Shown piece by piece: positions 9,246 to 19,102 of a stretch of 64,000 nt of DNA; the first letter of the stretch is position 1, and each line of letters starts with the position of its first letter. The stretch covers positions 930,001-994,000 of the forward strand of contig NZ_CP093845.1 in the NCBI RefSeq assembly GCF_024732245.1, in the 5' to 3' direction. The notes beneath the pieces were generated by a model. It did not search any database and was not told the DNA's origin. It saw nothing but the letters and a program-made list of their open reading frames with translations. Both the position numbers and the translations under genes were made by a program. Source of the stretch: Dietzia sp. B32. Its GTDB lineage: Bacteria > Actinomycetota > Actinomycetes > Mycobacteriales > Mycobacteriaceae.

Positions 9246-10004
9246 TCACGCATCGAGAGTTGCCCCTCGCAGCTTCTTGAATTGCTGCGGGCCCTCGATC
9301 AGGTATCGGCGCGCAAGTCGTCGTGGTTCGCGATAAAGCCGGTAGAGCCATTCCGCTCCGGTTTTCTGCATCCACTGCGGTGCTCGCGCCACTCTGCCCG
9401 CCAGGAAGTCTCCCGATGCTCCGAAAGCGAGCAGTACCCGAGCTCCGGAAAGTGCGCCATAGGTGTCGATCCACTGCTCCTGGCGCGGCTTTCCCAATGC
9501 GACCACCAGAATGTCCACCTGTGCGGCGGCGATGCCCCGGACGATCGCTCGCGCTCTGTCCGGGTCATCGAGCTCCTCTCGGCTCGGAGCCCAGACCGAT
9601 CCCGCGTCGAGTCGCGGCCAGCGCTGCGCCATCACCTCGGCGAGGTCGTCGTGCATGGATCGCGTCCCACCCAGCCACCCGACCCGGGCGTCGGAGTTCT
9701 CCGCCGAGCTGAGGATTGCCGGTAACAAGTCCGCGCCGGTCACTCGGGGCCAGGCCAGCCCCGTGAGGGTTCTCCCCCTCCACGCGATCGGCATCCCGTC
9801 CGCCAGCCACAGCCACTCGACCGGGTGGGTGACCGACTGGACTCCCGTACCGTCCGGGAAGTGGTGGAGGTGGTCGAGGTTCACCGAGCCGACGGCGAGC
9901 GCCACTGACGGGCGTTGCCTGATCGAGTTGCCGATTCGTGTGACGACGTCGTCCTGCGTGGCACGAGTAACGGTGACTCCGGCGAGGTTCATCCCATTGG
10001 CCAT
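9246..10004 (-). CDS. WecG/TagA/CpsF family glycosyltransferase
   Basis: 252 residues. Family motifs are easy to see: NLDHLHHF, ADGMPIAW, RVTGADLLP, then LVVALGKPRQEQWI with the conserved Gln-Glu, and FGASGDFLAG. These GT26 enzymes add ManNAc or a related sugar as the second residue on undecaprenyl-linked precursors at the cytoplasmic face. It is followed after about 80 nt by the acetyltransferase and GT2 genes on the same strand, consistent with early repeat-unit assembly. A second in-frame ATG at 9992 is an alternative start. Confidence 0.88.
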   Translation of the reverse strand: MANGMNLAGVTVTRATQDDVVTRIGNSIRQRPSVALAVGSVNLDHLHHFPDGTGVQSVTHPVEWLWLADGMPIAWRGRTLTGLAWPRVTGADLLPAILSSAENSDARVGWLGGTRSMHDDLAEVMAQRWPRLDAGSVWAPSREELDDPDRARAIVRGIAAAQVDILVVALGKPRQEQWIDTYGALSGARVLLAFGASGDFLAGRVARAPQWMQKTGAEWLYRLYREPRRLARRYLIEGPQQFKKLRGATLDA

Positions 10005-10202
10005 ACGACTAATCCCGACCTGCGAGTCGGACCCGATTCAAACCTCTCGGGCCTACGCATCTGCGAGTGCTCACCGCATCCGGCACCCACACCTGGTGGT
10101 CGTCCATTGCCCGATAATACGCGCTGCAGGTGACCTTGTACGGGCAAAGTGAACAGCGTCCCCGCCGGGCGGCCAGCCCAGGACCAGACCCGACCGGACG
10201 CA

Positions 10203-10239
10203 CGTGCCCCTCCGACCGGAGATCCGGCCGAGGGGCACG
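10203..10239 (-). terminator. Hairpin downstream of the hydroxyisobutyryl-CoA hydrolase gene
   Basis: CGTGCCCCTC pairs with GAGGGGCACG across an 18-nt interior that itself contains CCGG/CCGG. It lies about 30 nt past the stop of the minus-strand gene. There is no U tract, as is common for actinobacterial hairpin terminators. Confidence 0.5.
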
Positions 10240-10267
10240 CGCGTCGTCCCGCCGCGTAGGTGCCCGA

Positions 10268-11311
10268 TCAGCTCCCGGCGAGCGCCGAGCGGATGGCGTC
10301 GACGTCCACGGAGTCGAGGTCCGCCGGGTCCCAGGTGGGGTTGCGGTCCTTGTCGATCACGACGGCCCGCACGCCCTCGACGAAGTCCGGGCGGGCGGTG
10401 ATCCAGGCGCCCAGGGCCAGCTCGTTGTCCAGGCACTCCCGCAGGTCCTCGGCCTTCGCGCCGGCACGCAGCAGTTCGATGGTGGCGACGATCGACGTGG
10501 GGCAGTGCGACCGCAGCATCTCGAGAGTGGACGTGGCCCACTCGTCCTGCTCACCGGACTCGAGCGCCGCGATCATCTCCTGCGCGGTGTCGCGGGAGAA
10601 GACGTCCTCGATGCGCTCGATACGGGCCTCGACGGCGGACTCCCCCGCCTCGGAGCGCTCGAGACCGAACCTCTTCAGTGCGTCGGCCAAGCCGATGGCG
10701 GCGACCGCGTCGACGAAGGCGTTGCGCTCGTCGTCGTCGATCAGGTGGGTGCCCAGGCCGGTGAAGAGGGCGTCGGCGGAGTTCATCCGCACGCCCGTCG
10801 TGCCGAGGTAGATCGCCACGGCCAGACCGCGCGCACCGCCGCCGCACAGGCGCGGCAGGAAGTGGCTGGCGCCGACGTCCGGGATGAAGCCGATCGCCGT
10901 CTCCGGCATGGCCATCATGACCTTCTTGGTCACCACGCGGTGCGAGCCGTTGATCGAGACTCCCAGGCCTCCGCCCATGGCCACCCCGTGGATCACGGCG
11001 ACCGTGGGGACGCGATGCGTGTGGTACGCCAGATCCATCGCGTACTCCTCGGAGAAGAACTCGTGGTTCCTCTCGTGCTCACCGGCGGCCGCGGCGTCGC
11101 GCAGCGCGCGGATGTCGCCACCCGCACAGAACGCCTTCTCCGAGGTGCTCGTGGTGATGACGGCCTCGACGTCCTCGTCCTTGGCCGCCTCGTCCAGCGC
11201 CGTGTGCAGGGCCCGGCACATGGACAGGTCCAGCGAGTTCAGGGCCTTGGGGCGATCCAGGACGATGTGCTGTATCCGGCCATCACGCCGGCTGCTGACG
11301 AATTCGCTCAT
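10268..11311 (-). CDS. 3-hydroxyisobutyryl-CoA hydrolase (enoyl-CoA hydratase superfamily)
   Basis: 347 residues, the usual length of HIBYL-CoA hydrolases and longer than the ~260 of plain enoyl-CoA hydratases. Crotonase signatures: FCAGGDIRAL (first oxyanion Gly region), GVAMGGGLGVSING and MPETAIGFIPDVG, the last holding the Glu/Asp pair of the hydrolase branch. It hydrolyses 3-hydroxyisobutyryl-CoA in valine breakdown. It stands alone on its strand. Broader acyl-CoA hydratase activity cannot be excluded. Confidence 0.85.
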   Translation of the reverse strand: MSEFVSSRRDGRIQHIVLDRPKALNSLDLSMCRALHTALDEAAKDEDVEAVITTSTSEKAFCAGGDIRALRDAAAAGEHERNHEFFSEEYAMDLAYHTHRVPTVAVIHGVAMGGGLGVSINGSHRVVTKKVMMAMPETAIGFIPDVGASHFLPRLCGGGARGLAVAIYLGTTGVRMNSADALFTGLGTHLIDDDERNAFVDAVAAIGLADALKRFGLERSEAGESAVEARIERIEDVFSRDTAQEMIAALESGEQDEWATSTLEMLRSHCPTSIVATIELLRAGAKAEDLRECLDNELALGAWITARPDFVEGVRAVVIDKDRNPTWDPADLDSVDVDAIRSALAGS

Positions 11312-11396
11312 GACCCCATAGTGTCAGGCCGCCCACCGACCGTCGCACGGATACTAGGAATTCCTACTTCGCTGCCCCCGATGCGGGCCCGCCGCC

Positions 11397-12299
11397 TCAG
11401 CCCTCCAGCAACTGCGAGGCCACGTCCGGGACATACCTGAACTCCTCGCGCGGCGGGCGGTCGTAGTTCGAATCCGCGCCCTTCGGCCGCTCGGGGATCT
11501 CCAGCTCCGGCGGGTCGAGCTTCTCCCACGGCACGGTCGACAGCAGGTGCGAGATGACGTTGATCCGCGAGCGCTTCTTGTCCTCGGACTCCACCGTGAA
11601 CCACGGGGCCTCGGGAATGTCGGTGTGGACGAACATCTCGTCCTTGGCCCGGCTGTAGTCCTCCCACCGGGTGATCGACTCCAGATCCATCGGCGAGAGC
11701 TTCCAGCGGCGCATCGGATCATCGTGGCGCGACCGGAACCGCCGCTCCTGCTCCTCGTCGGACACGGAGAACCAGTACTTGCGCAGCATGATCCCGTCCT
11801 CCACCAGCAGCCGCTCGAAGATCGGAGCCTGGTGCAGAAACCGGCGGTACTCGTCGGGTGTGCAGAAGCCCATCACCCGCTCCACGCCGGCGCGGTTGTA
11901 CCAGGACCGGTCGAAGATCACGATCTCTCCGGCCGCCGGCAGGTGCTCGATGTAGCGCTGGAAGTACCACTGCGTCTTGTGCACCTCCGTCGGGGCGGGC
12001 AATGCCACGATCCGGGCGTGCCTCGGGTTGAGGTACTGCGTGATCCGCTTGATGGCCGAGCCCTTGCCCGCGGCATCGCGCCCCTCGAAGACCACCACCA
12101 TCCGGTTGCCGGTCTCCCGGAGCCACGCCTGCATCTCGACCAGCTCCGCCTGCAGCCGCTCGAGCTCGGCCTCGTAGGCCTTCTTCGGCAGCTTCTCCAG
12201 ACCGCTGGGTAGGAGGTCCTTCTTCTTCACACCGCTCTTGGCACTGCTCTTGGACGCGCTCTTGCTGTCGCTCTTGCCGGAGGGCTTCTTGCTGCTCAT
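11397..12299 (-). CDS. ppk2: Polyphosphate kinase 2
   Basis: 300 residues. After a Lys/Ser-rich N-terminal tail of ~30 residues comes a P-loop kinase domain: Walker A FEGRDAAGKGSAIKR, then PTEVHKTQWYFQRY, the catalytic FDRSWYNRAGVERVMGF and a lid region with RWKLSPMDL. These are the PPK2 family motifs. PPK2 enzymes transfer phosphate between polyphosphate and nucleotides; the single domain and spacing fit the class that phosphorylates nucleoside diphosphates. Cytosolic. The gene diverges from the GMC oxidoreductase. Confidence 0.93.
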   Translation of the reverse strand: MSSKKPSGKSDSKSASKSSAKSGVKKKDLLPSGLEKLPKKAYEAELERLQAELVEMQAWLRETGNRMVVVFEGRDAAGKGSAIKRITQYLNPRHARIVALPAPTEVHKTQWYFQRYIEHLPAAGEIVIFDRSWYNRAGVERVMGFCTPDEYRRFLHQAPIFERLLVEDGIMLRKYWFSVSDEEQERRFRSRHDDPMRRWKLSPMDLESITRWEDYSRAKDEMFVHTDIPEAPWFTVESEDKKRSRINVISHLLSTVPWEKLDPPELEIPERPKGADSNYDRPPREEFRYVPDVASQLLEG

Positions 12300-12348
12300 G
12301 GCCCGAGCCTACGGACCCAGCCCGGCCCCCTCGGCCGGGACGACGATG

Positions 12349-12378
12349 TTGACAGTTTTCAGCCAGACTGTCTAGTTT
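12349..12378 (+). promoter_or_regulatory. Promoter with embedded operator-like palindrome, likely leaderless
   Basis: TTGACA (12349-12354), an 18-nt spacer and TAGTTT (12373-12378) form a recognisable sigma-70-type promoter. The spacer contains GACAGT (12351-12356) and ACTGTC (12367-12372), an inverted repeat with a 10-nt gap. The ATG at 12386 lies where transcription should start and no ribosome site is visible. The TetR gene downstream is the obvious candidate regulator. Confidence 0.5.
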
Positions 12379-12385
12379 CACGCCC

Positions 12386-14002
12386 ATGTCGCACATCTCC
12401 CGCCGGGGCTTCCTCGGCACCGTCGCCGCGGCCGGGATCGCCGCCCTGGCCACCGACCCCACGGCTGCCGCCCAGCCGACCGACTCCGCCGGCGTCGCGA
12501 CCGACTCCCCCGCACCCGGACGGATCCCCCACGAGGTGCAGGACCACCGGTGCATCGTGGTCGGGAGCGGATTCGGCGGCGGCATCTCGGCGCTTCGTCT
12601 CGCTGAGGCGGGCGTCGCCGTCGTCGTCGTCGAACGAGGCCGCCGCTGGCCCACCGGACCGGACTCCACCACCTTCCCCAGCGCCACCTTCCCCGACGAG
12701 CGCGCCCTGTGGTTCCGCTCGCCGGCCGAGGTGTTCGGCCGCCCCGTGGACCTCCCGCGCCACACCGGCCTGCTCGAGGCGTCCGTCGGCGAGAACATGA
12801 CGTCCGTCTGCGCCACCGGCGTCGGCGGCGGCTCCCTCATCTACCAGGGCATGGCGCTACAACCCACCGAGGAGCTGTTCCACACGTGGTTCCCCGGCGC
12901 GATCGACTGGCGCGAGATGGAACGCGAGTACTACCCACGCGTCTCCCGGATGCTGCGCCTCGCCGAGGCCCCCGACGAGCTCGTCGCCGCACCCCAGTAC
13001 GCCGCCTCTCGGATCTTCGCCCAGCGCGTCCGCGACGCGGGGCTCCCCCTGCGCAAGATCCCCATGCCGATCGACTGGGACTACGCCCTCGCGGAACTGC
13101 GCGGCGAGATGCGCCCGTCGTACACCAACGGCGACAGCTCCCTGGGCGTCAACAACGGCGGCAAACACTCCGTCGACCTCACCTACCTCGCCCGCGCCGA
13201 GGCCACGGGCCTGGTCGAGGTCCGGCCACTGCACGACGTGCGCGCGATGCGCCGCCTGCCCGACGGCCGCTGGGAGCTGGACGTGGAGGTCCTCGACACC
13301 GCCGGACGGCTCGTCCGGACGCTGTCGATGCGGGCCCCGGCACTGATCATGGCCGCCGGTTCGGTGGGCACCTCCACCCTGCTCACCCGCGCCGACGCCA
13401 CCGACGCCGTCACCGACCTGCCCGACGCCGTCGGCAGCGGCTGGGGCACCAACGCCGACCGCATCTACCTGTGGACCGACCCCACCGCCGGGTTCGGCGC
13501 CGTCCAGGGCGGACCGGTGGTCTACGGCAGCCTCAACTGGTCCGACCCCGCCACCGCCCACACCGTCATCCAGGCCTCGCTCCCACCGTTCGGACCGGAC
13601 CCCCACACCACGGTGATGGTCGGCTACGGCGTCAGCGCCGACCGCGGTCGGGTCGTCTACGACGCGGCGCAGGACCGCGGGATCATCCGATGGCCGGCCG
13701 GCGGCGACTCCGGCATCCTCACCCACGTCGACCGCACCGCACGCGCCATCGCCGGCCCGACCGGGCACCTCACGGACACCAACCGCATGCTCAACTCCAC
13801 CTGGCACCCGCTCGGCGGCGCCGTCATGGGACAGGTCTGCGACCTCGACGGCCGCGTCCTGGGCCAGCGCGGGCTGTACGTCGTCGACGGCGCGCTCATC
13901 CCCGGCACGACCGCCGCGTGCAACCCGTCGCTGACCATCGCCGCGATCGCCGAGCGCGCGCTGGACAGGATCGTGCGGCAGGACGTGGGCGTCGTTTTTT
14001 AG
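12386..14002 (+). CDS. Tat-exported GMC oxidoreductase, cholesterol-oxidase-like
   Basis: 538 residues. The N-terminus has a twin-arginine signal (SRRGFLGTVAAAG) ending in an Ala-rich cleavage region. The FAD-binding GxGxxG follows (VVGSGFGGGISALRLAEAG), then GVGGGSLIYQG, AAGSVGTSTLLTRA and GSGWGTNADR, which match the order seen in Streptomyces and Rhodococcus cholesterol oxidases. The C-terminal WHPLGGAVMG and CNPSLTIAAIAE hold the conserved His and Asn. The residue aligning with the catalytic Glu361 of the Streptomyces enzyme appears to be Gln (VIQASLPP). A secreted sterol or alcohol oxidase is likely; cholesterol as substrate is inference. Confidence 0.83.
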   Translation: MSHISRRGFLGTVAAAGIAALATDPTAAAQPTDSAGVATDSPAPGRIPHEVQDHRCIVVGSGFGGGISALRLAEAGVAVVVVERGRRWPTGPDSTTFPSATFPDERALWFRSPAEVFGRPVDLPRHTGLLEASVGENMTSVCATGVGGGSLIYQGMALQPTEELFHTWFPGAIDWREMEREYYPRVSRMLRLAEAPDELVAAPQYAASRIFAQRVRDAGLPLRKIPMPIDWDYALAELRGEMRPSYTNGDSSLGVNNGGKHSVDLTYLARAEATGLVEVRPLHDVRAMRRLPDGRWELDVEVLDTAGRLVRTLSMRAPALIMAAGSVGTSTLLTRADATDAVTDLPDAVGSGWGTNADRIYLWTDPTAGFGAVQGGPVVYGSLNWSDPATAHTVIQASLPPFGPDPHTTVMVGYGVSADRGRVVYDAAQDRGIIRWPAGGDSGILTHVDRTARAIAGPTGHLTDTNRMLNSTWHPLGGAVMGQVCDLDGRVLGQRGLYVVDGALIPGTTAACNPSLTIAAIAERALDRIVRQDVGVVF

Positions 14003-14069
14003 GGGCGCCGACTTCTAGGGGCACCGTTTTTCGGGCACGGCGTCCGGCGGCGTCCGGGATACTGGCGGG

Positions 14070-14624
14070 GTGCGCTCCCGCGACTCCATCCTCGACGCCA
14101 CCCGAGCGGTCATCGGGCGCGCCGGTTTCAGGGGCGTCACGATCGCCGCGGTCGCCAAGCAGGCCGAGGTCAGCCGCCAGACCGTCTACTCCATCTTCGG
14201 CAGCCGCGAGGACCTGGTCTCGCAGGCCGTCTCCGAGCGACTCACCATGCTCACCGGCGCGTTCACCGATGTGCTCGACGCCGCGACGACGCCCCTCGAG
14301 CTGATCGTGGAGATCGTGGTGGTGGGCCGCCACTGCATCCTCGACGATCCCCTCCTGCGCGCGCTCACGCTCGGCGGCGGCTCGAACCCCATCTTCGACC
14401 CCGGCTCCGCCGAACGGGCCCGCCAGTACGCGGTCGCGCTCCTCGTCCCCGCCGCCGAGCGGTTCCCGCAACTGGCCGGCCGCCTGGACCTGGTCGCGGA
14501 GGTGGGCGTGCACGTGGGCTGGTCGGTGCTGTGCCTGGACTCGCCCGAGGCCCGCTCCGACGACGACCTCCGCACCTTCCTCACCACCTGGCTGGCGCCG
14601 CTGCTGGAGACGTTCGGGACGTGA
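14070..14624 (+). CDS. TetR family transcriptional regulator
   Basis: 184 residues from a GTG start. The N-terminal helix-turn-helix is clear: ILDATRAVIGRAGF, then VTIAAVAKQAEVSRQTVYSIF (about residues 23-43). The C-terminal ligand domain is diverse, as usual. The gene follows the GMC oxidoreductase by 67 nt and overlaps the HAD hydrolase (GTGA), suggesting one transcript. It may bind the GACAGT/ACTGTC palindrome in front of the oxidoreductase; that link is inferred from position only. Confidence 0.88.
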   Translation: MRSRDSILDATRAVIGRAGFRGVTIAAVAKQAEVSRQTVYSIFGSREDLVSQAVSERLTMLTGAFTDVLDAATTPLELIVEIVVVGRHCILDDPLLRALTLGGGSNPIFDPGSAERARQYAVALLVPAAERFPQLAGRLDLVAEVGVHVGWSVLCLDSPEARSDDDLRTFLTTWLAPLLETFGT

Positions 14625-15322
14625 GCGACGTACTGGTCCTGTGGGACCTCGACCTCACCCTCCTCGACCCCGCCGGCTTCGGGACCCGCATGATCACCCC
14701 GGCGCTCGCCGACCTCCTCGGCCGCGACCCCGTCATGGGCGCGTCCTTCGCCGGACGGACCGACCGCGCGATCCTCACCGATCTGCTGGAGATCAACGGG
14801 ATAGGTGTCGACGACGACGAGGTGGTCGCGGCACTGATGGATGCAGTATCCCGGCGCTGCGAAACGTTCGGGGAGGATCTCCTGGCCGGAGGTGGCGGTC
14901 CCCTGCCCGGCGCCCACGAGGCTGTCGCCGCCCTGGCCGCGGACCCGCGACTGCACCAGGGGATCGTCACGGGCAACATGCGGCGGACCGCGCTTCTCAA
15001 GCTGCGTCTCTGTGGCTTCGACGGGCTACCCGACCCCGGACTCGGCGCGTTCGGTGATCACCACGCGGACCGCGCCCACCTCGTCCGCGACGCCATCGCC
15101 GCGGCCCGGGCCCGCGGTGTGGACGTGTCCCCCGGGCGGTCGGTGGTCGTGGGCGATCACGTGCACGATGTCCGCGGGGCGCGCGCCGCGGGTGCCGTCT
15201 GCGTGGCTGTCGCCACCGGCAGGGTCTCCGCCGACGACCTCCGCGCCGCCGGCGCCCACACCGTCCTGCCGGATCTCACGGACCCCGACGCACTACTGGC
15301 TGCCGTCCACGCCTCCGTCTGA
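14621..15322 (+). CDS. HAD superfamily hydrolase
   Basis: 233 residues from the GTG overlapping the TetR stop; the longer upstream frame would be buried in the regulator gene. HAD motifs: I, LWDLDLTLLDP with the nucleophile and +2 Asp; II, GIVTGN; IV, VVVGDHVHDVRGARAAG. The cap between motifs I and II is helical, placing it near phosphoglycolate-phosphatase-like enzymes. The second acidic position of motif IV is His-Asp rather than the usual Thr/Asp-Asp spacing. Substrate unknown. Its stop lies inside the first unit of a tandem repeat. Confidence 0.82.
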   Translation: MSDVLVLWDLDLTLLDPAGFGTRMITPALADLLGRDPVMGASFAGRTDRAILTDLLEINGIGVDDDEVVAALMDAVSRRCETFGEDLLAGGGGPLPGAHEAVAALAADPRLHQGIVTGNMRRTALLKLRLCGFDGLPDPGLGAFGDHHADRAHLVRDAIAAARARGVDVSPGRSVVVGDHVHDVRGARAAGAVCVAVATGRVSADDLRAAGAHTVLPDLTDPDALLAAVHASV

Positions 15323-15384
15323 CCTGCGGCGTCGCCTGAACCGTGGTGCCGTCTGAGCCGCGGTGCCGTCTGACCTGCGGCGCC
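15317..15384 (+). repeat. Tandem array A: four 17-bp units
   Basis: Units start at 15317, 15334, 15351 and 15368. Each is a variant of GTCTGAACCGCAGTGCC (for example GTCTGAGCCGCGGTGCC). The last unit forms the left arm of the hairpin that follows. The first unit overlaps the stop codon of the HAD gene. Confidence 0.9.
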
Positions 15385-15414
15385 CTGGACGGGGCATCCA
15401 GGGCACCGCAGGTC
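15372..15414. repeat. 43-bp inverted repeat, copy A
   Basis: GACCTGCGGCGCCCTGGA pairs with TCCAGGGCACCGCAGGTC with a single mismatch across a 7-nt loop. It directly continues array A. It could end HAD transcription, but the near-identical second copy argues for a dispersed element. Confidence 0.9.
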
Positions 15415-15540
15415 ACGAGGCTGCAGACGCCGCCCGGGCCCACGGGCTGCCGGTATCCATCGAGCGCCCGGGCGCGGTGGCACGCCGTACCGCCATGCCT
15501 CACCTACGCCGCCGCGCTGCCTGCTGCCGTCAACGCCTTC

Positions 15541-15608
15541 GCCTGAACCGCAGTGCCGTCTGAACCGCAGTGCCATCTGAACCGCAGTGCCGTCTGACCT
15601 GCGGTGCC
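15541..15608 (+). repeat. Tandem array B: four 17-bp units
   Basis: Units start at 15541, 15558, 15575 and 15592. Three are nearly identical (CTGAACCGCAGTGCC core) and the fourth, GTCTGACCTGCGGTGCC, again runs into a hairpin. The 126 nt between copy A's hairpin and this array (15415-15540) contain no gene I can support. Confidence 0.9.
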
Positions 15609-15638
15609 CTGAACGGGGCATCCAGGGCACCGCAGGTC
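15596..15638. repeat. 43-bp inverted repeat, copy B
   Basis: GACCTGCGGTGCCCTG and CAGGGCACCGCAGGTC are perfect 16-nt complements around an 11-nt loop containing GGGGCATC, which is shared with copy A. Copies A and B are 224 bp apart and of equal length. Copy B lies 57 bp upstream of the HNH endonuclease start. Confidence 0.92.
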
Positions 15639-15676
15639 GCGACCGCGCCAGCTTTTTCTCCCGACCATGTCGTACC

Positions 15677-15692
15677 TCGAACATACAGTCGA
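15677..15692 (+). promoter_or_regulatory. Degenerate LexA (SOS) box-like site
   Basis: TCGAACATACAGTCGA resembles the actinobacterial SOS box (TCGAAC, 4 nt, GTTCGA): the left half is exact and the right half reads AGTCGA. It ends 3 nt before the HNH gene start. Related DUF222/13E12 genes of M. tuberculosis are known LexA targets, which supports the reading. Confidence 0.45.
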
Positions 15693-15695
15693 ACC

Positions 15696-17219
15696 ATGAA
15701 CACAACAGACGCCGCCCACTCGCAGTTCGTGGTCCCTCCGGGATTCACGACGGTCCCGACCCCCGCCACCGACGTCGTCGTGCCCGAGGCCTTCAGCCGA
15801 TGGGACCCCGGACAGCGACGCGGCTATCTCGCGCAACGGGCGATCAACGCTGCCGAAGGCCGCACCGTGGCCTATGCGTACGACTGCGTATCCAGGTCCA
15901 CCCGGAGCGACCAGCGACGCGATCCTCTGGACACGGCGGCGACCATGGTGAGCGCCTCGATGGCTTTGTCCCGCCGCGGGGCATTTCGGCTGGTGGCCAC
16001 CGCCATAGAACTGACCGAGCGGCTGCCTCTCACCGCGACACTGCTGACGACCGGGTGGATCGGAGTCGACGCGGCCCACGCCATCGCCGAGGAGACCGCC
16101 CTGGTGGAGGACCGTCTCATGCCGGAACTCGACCGCCGCATCAGCGAGGGACTCGCACCGACGAGGCGCCGAACCCACCCGCCCAGGATCGGGCCGCTGC
16201 GCAAGATGCTCAGCAAGCACGTCGCGAGCTGCGACCCCGTGGGAGCGGACGCCCGCGCACAACAGGCTCGGCGAGAGCAGAACGTGAAGATGACGCCGGT
16301 CACGGGCGATCTCGCGCTGCTCACCGCGACCCTCTCAGCCGTCGACGGCCTGGAGATCACTGAACGGATCGAAGCCCTGGTCCGCACCGCCGCAACAGAC
16401 GACCCCCGGTCGATCGGGCAACTCAGGGCCGCCGGCCTCCTCGCCCTGAGCCGCGGCTGGACCTGTCTGCCCGCACCCGACGGAGACCACCCCACGGACC
16501 CGGACGCGATGGCCGCGGCCCGCCGGGTCGTGATCCACGCCTACGACGACGGGGACGCGGACTTCCGGGGACTGTTCGTGGCAGGTTATGGCCCCGTCAG
16601 TCGCTTCACGTCCGACGAACTGCAGCGATTCGCCAGACGCAGGCTCGACGCGATCGACACGCTCGCGGACCCGGACAGTGAGGCGTCCCGCCGGTACAGC
16701 CCCTCGGAGGCACTGGCGCGCTTCTGTCGAGGCCGCGACGGCACCTGCGTCTTCCCGGGCTGCCAGACCCCGGCGGACAAGACGGACCTCGACCACATCA
16801 TCCCCTTCGACCACGAGGATCCCCAGCGCGGCGGATACACCACCAGCGACGACCTCGGCAGCATCTGCCGCACCCACCATCGCCTCAAGACCGATGGCAT
16901 CTGGGCCTACTACCGGAGCCCTGACGGGGACTACGTGTGGATCCATGGTCCGAACCATCCCGACAAGGACCCCGGGACACGCGTCATCACCACCCCCACC
17001 GGCCCATTGGCGGAGTTCGGCGCACCGCGACACCCCGAACGCTCCCGGCTACAGAAGGAGGCCGCCGAAGCCGGCAGAACCGGTGACAGCATCCCCGGAT
17101 CGCAGCGCCAACCGCACACCCGGCACCGTCGCGCCTCCGAACGGAGGTACCTGCGCGCTCAGGCGGAACAGCGACTACACGCTGCCGAGAGCGAACCAGG
17201 GTCGCAGTCGGCTGCCTAG
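15696..17219 (+). CDS. DUF222/HNH endonuclease domain protein (13E12 repeat family)
   Basis: 507 residues. The ATG at 15696 was preferred to an upstream frame that would translate the repeats. The N-terminal two thirds match the helical DUF222 type. The C-terminal HNH module (about residues 348-400) reads CVFPGC, then DLDHIIPF, then SICRTHHRLKT, with both Cys pairs, the DH and the HH of the zinc-coordinated nuclease. These proteins are multicopy and poorly understood in Mycobacteriales, and some are DNA-damage induced. It sits immediately downstream of the paired repeats and a LexA-like box. Its role, whether mobile nuclease or stress-related, is unknown. Confidence 0.87.
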   Translation: MNTTDAAHSQFVVPPGFTTVPTPATDVVVPEAFSRWDPGQRRGYLAQRAINAAEGRTVAYAYDCVSRSTRSDQRRDPLDTAATMVSASMALSRRGAFRLVATAIELTERLPLTATLLTTGWIGVDAAHAIAEETALVEDRLMPELDRRISEGLAPTRRRTHPPRIGPLRKMLSKHVASCDPVGADARAQQARREQNVKMTPVTGDLALLTATLSAVDGLEITERIEALVRTAATDDPRSIGQLRAAGLLALSRGWTCLPAPDGDHPTDPDAMAAARRVVIHAYDDGDADFRGLFVAGYGPVSRFTSDELQRFARRRLDAIDTLADPDSEASRRYSPSEALARFCRGRDGTCVFPGCQTPADKTDLDHIIPFDHEDPQRGGYTTSDDLGSICRTHHRLKTDGIWAYYRSPDGDYVWIHGPNHPDKDPGTRVITTPTGPLAEFGAPRHPERSRLQKEAAEAGRTGDSIPGSQRQPHTRHRRASERRYLRAQAEQRLHAAESEPGSQSAA

Positions 17220-17237
17220 GTCGGCCGACCGTGCGAC

Positions 17238-19100
<1,863 letters not shown>

Positions 19101-19102
19101 CT

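Noticed and set aside
10114-10119. TATTAT -10-like element upstream of the WecG-like gene
   Set aside because: The nearest -35-like TTGCCC is 22 nt away, beyond acceptable spacing, so a promoter cannot be supported.
12857-13807. A long minus-strand frame within the GMC oxidoreductase gene
   Set aside because: Low-complexity Gly/Val/Asp composition with no domain, and the opposite strand encodes a complete Tat-dependent oxidase.
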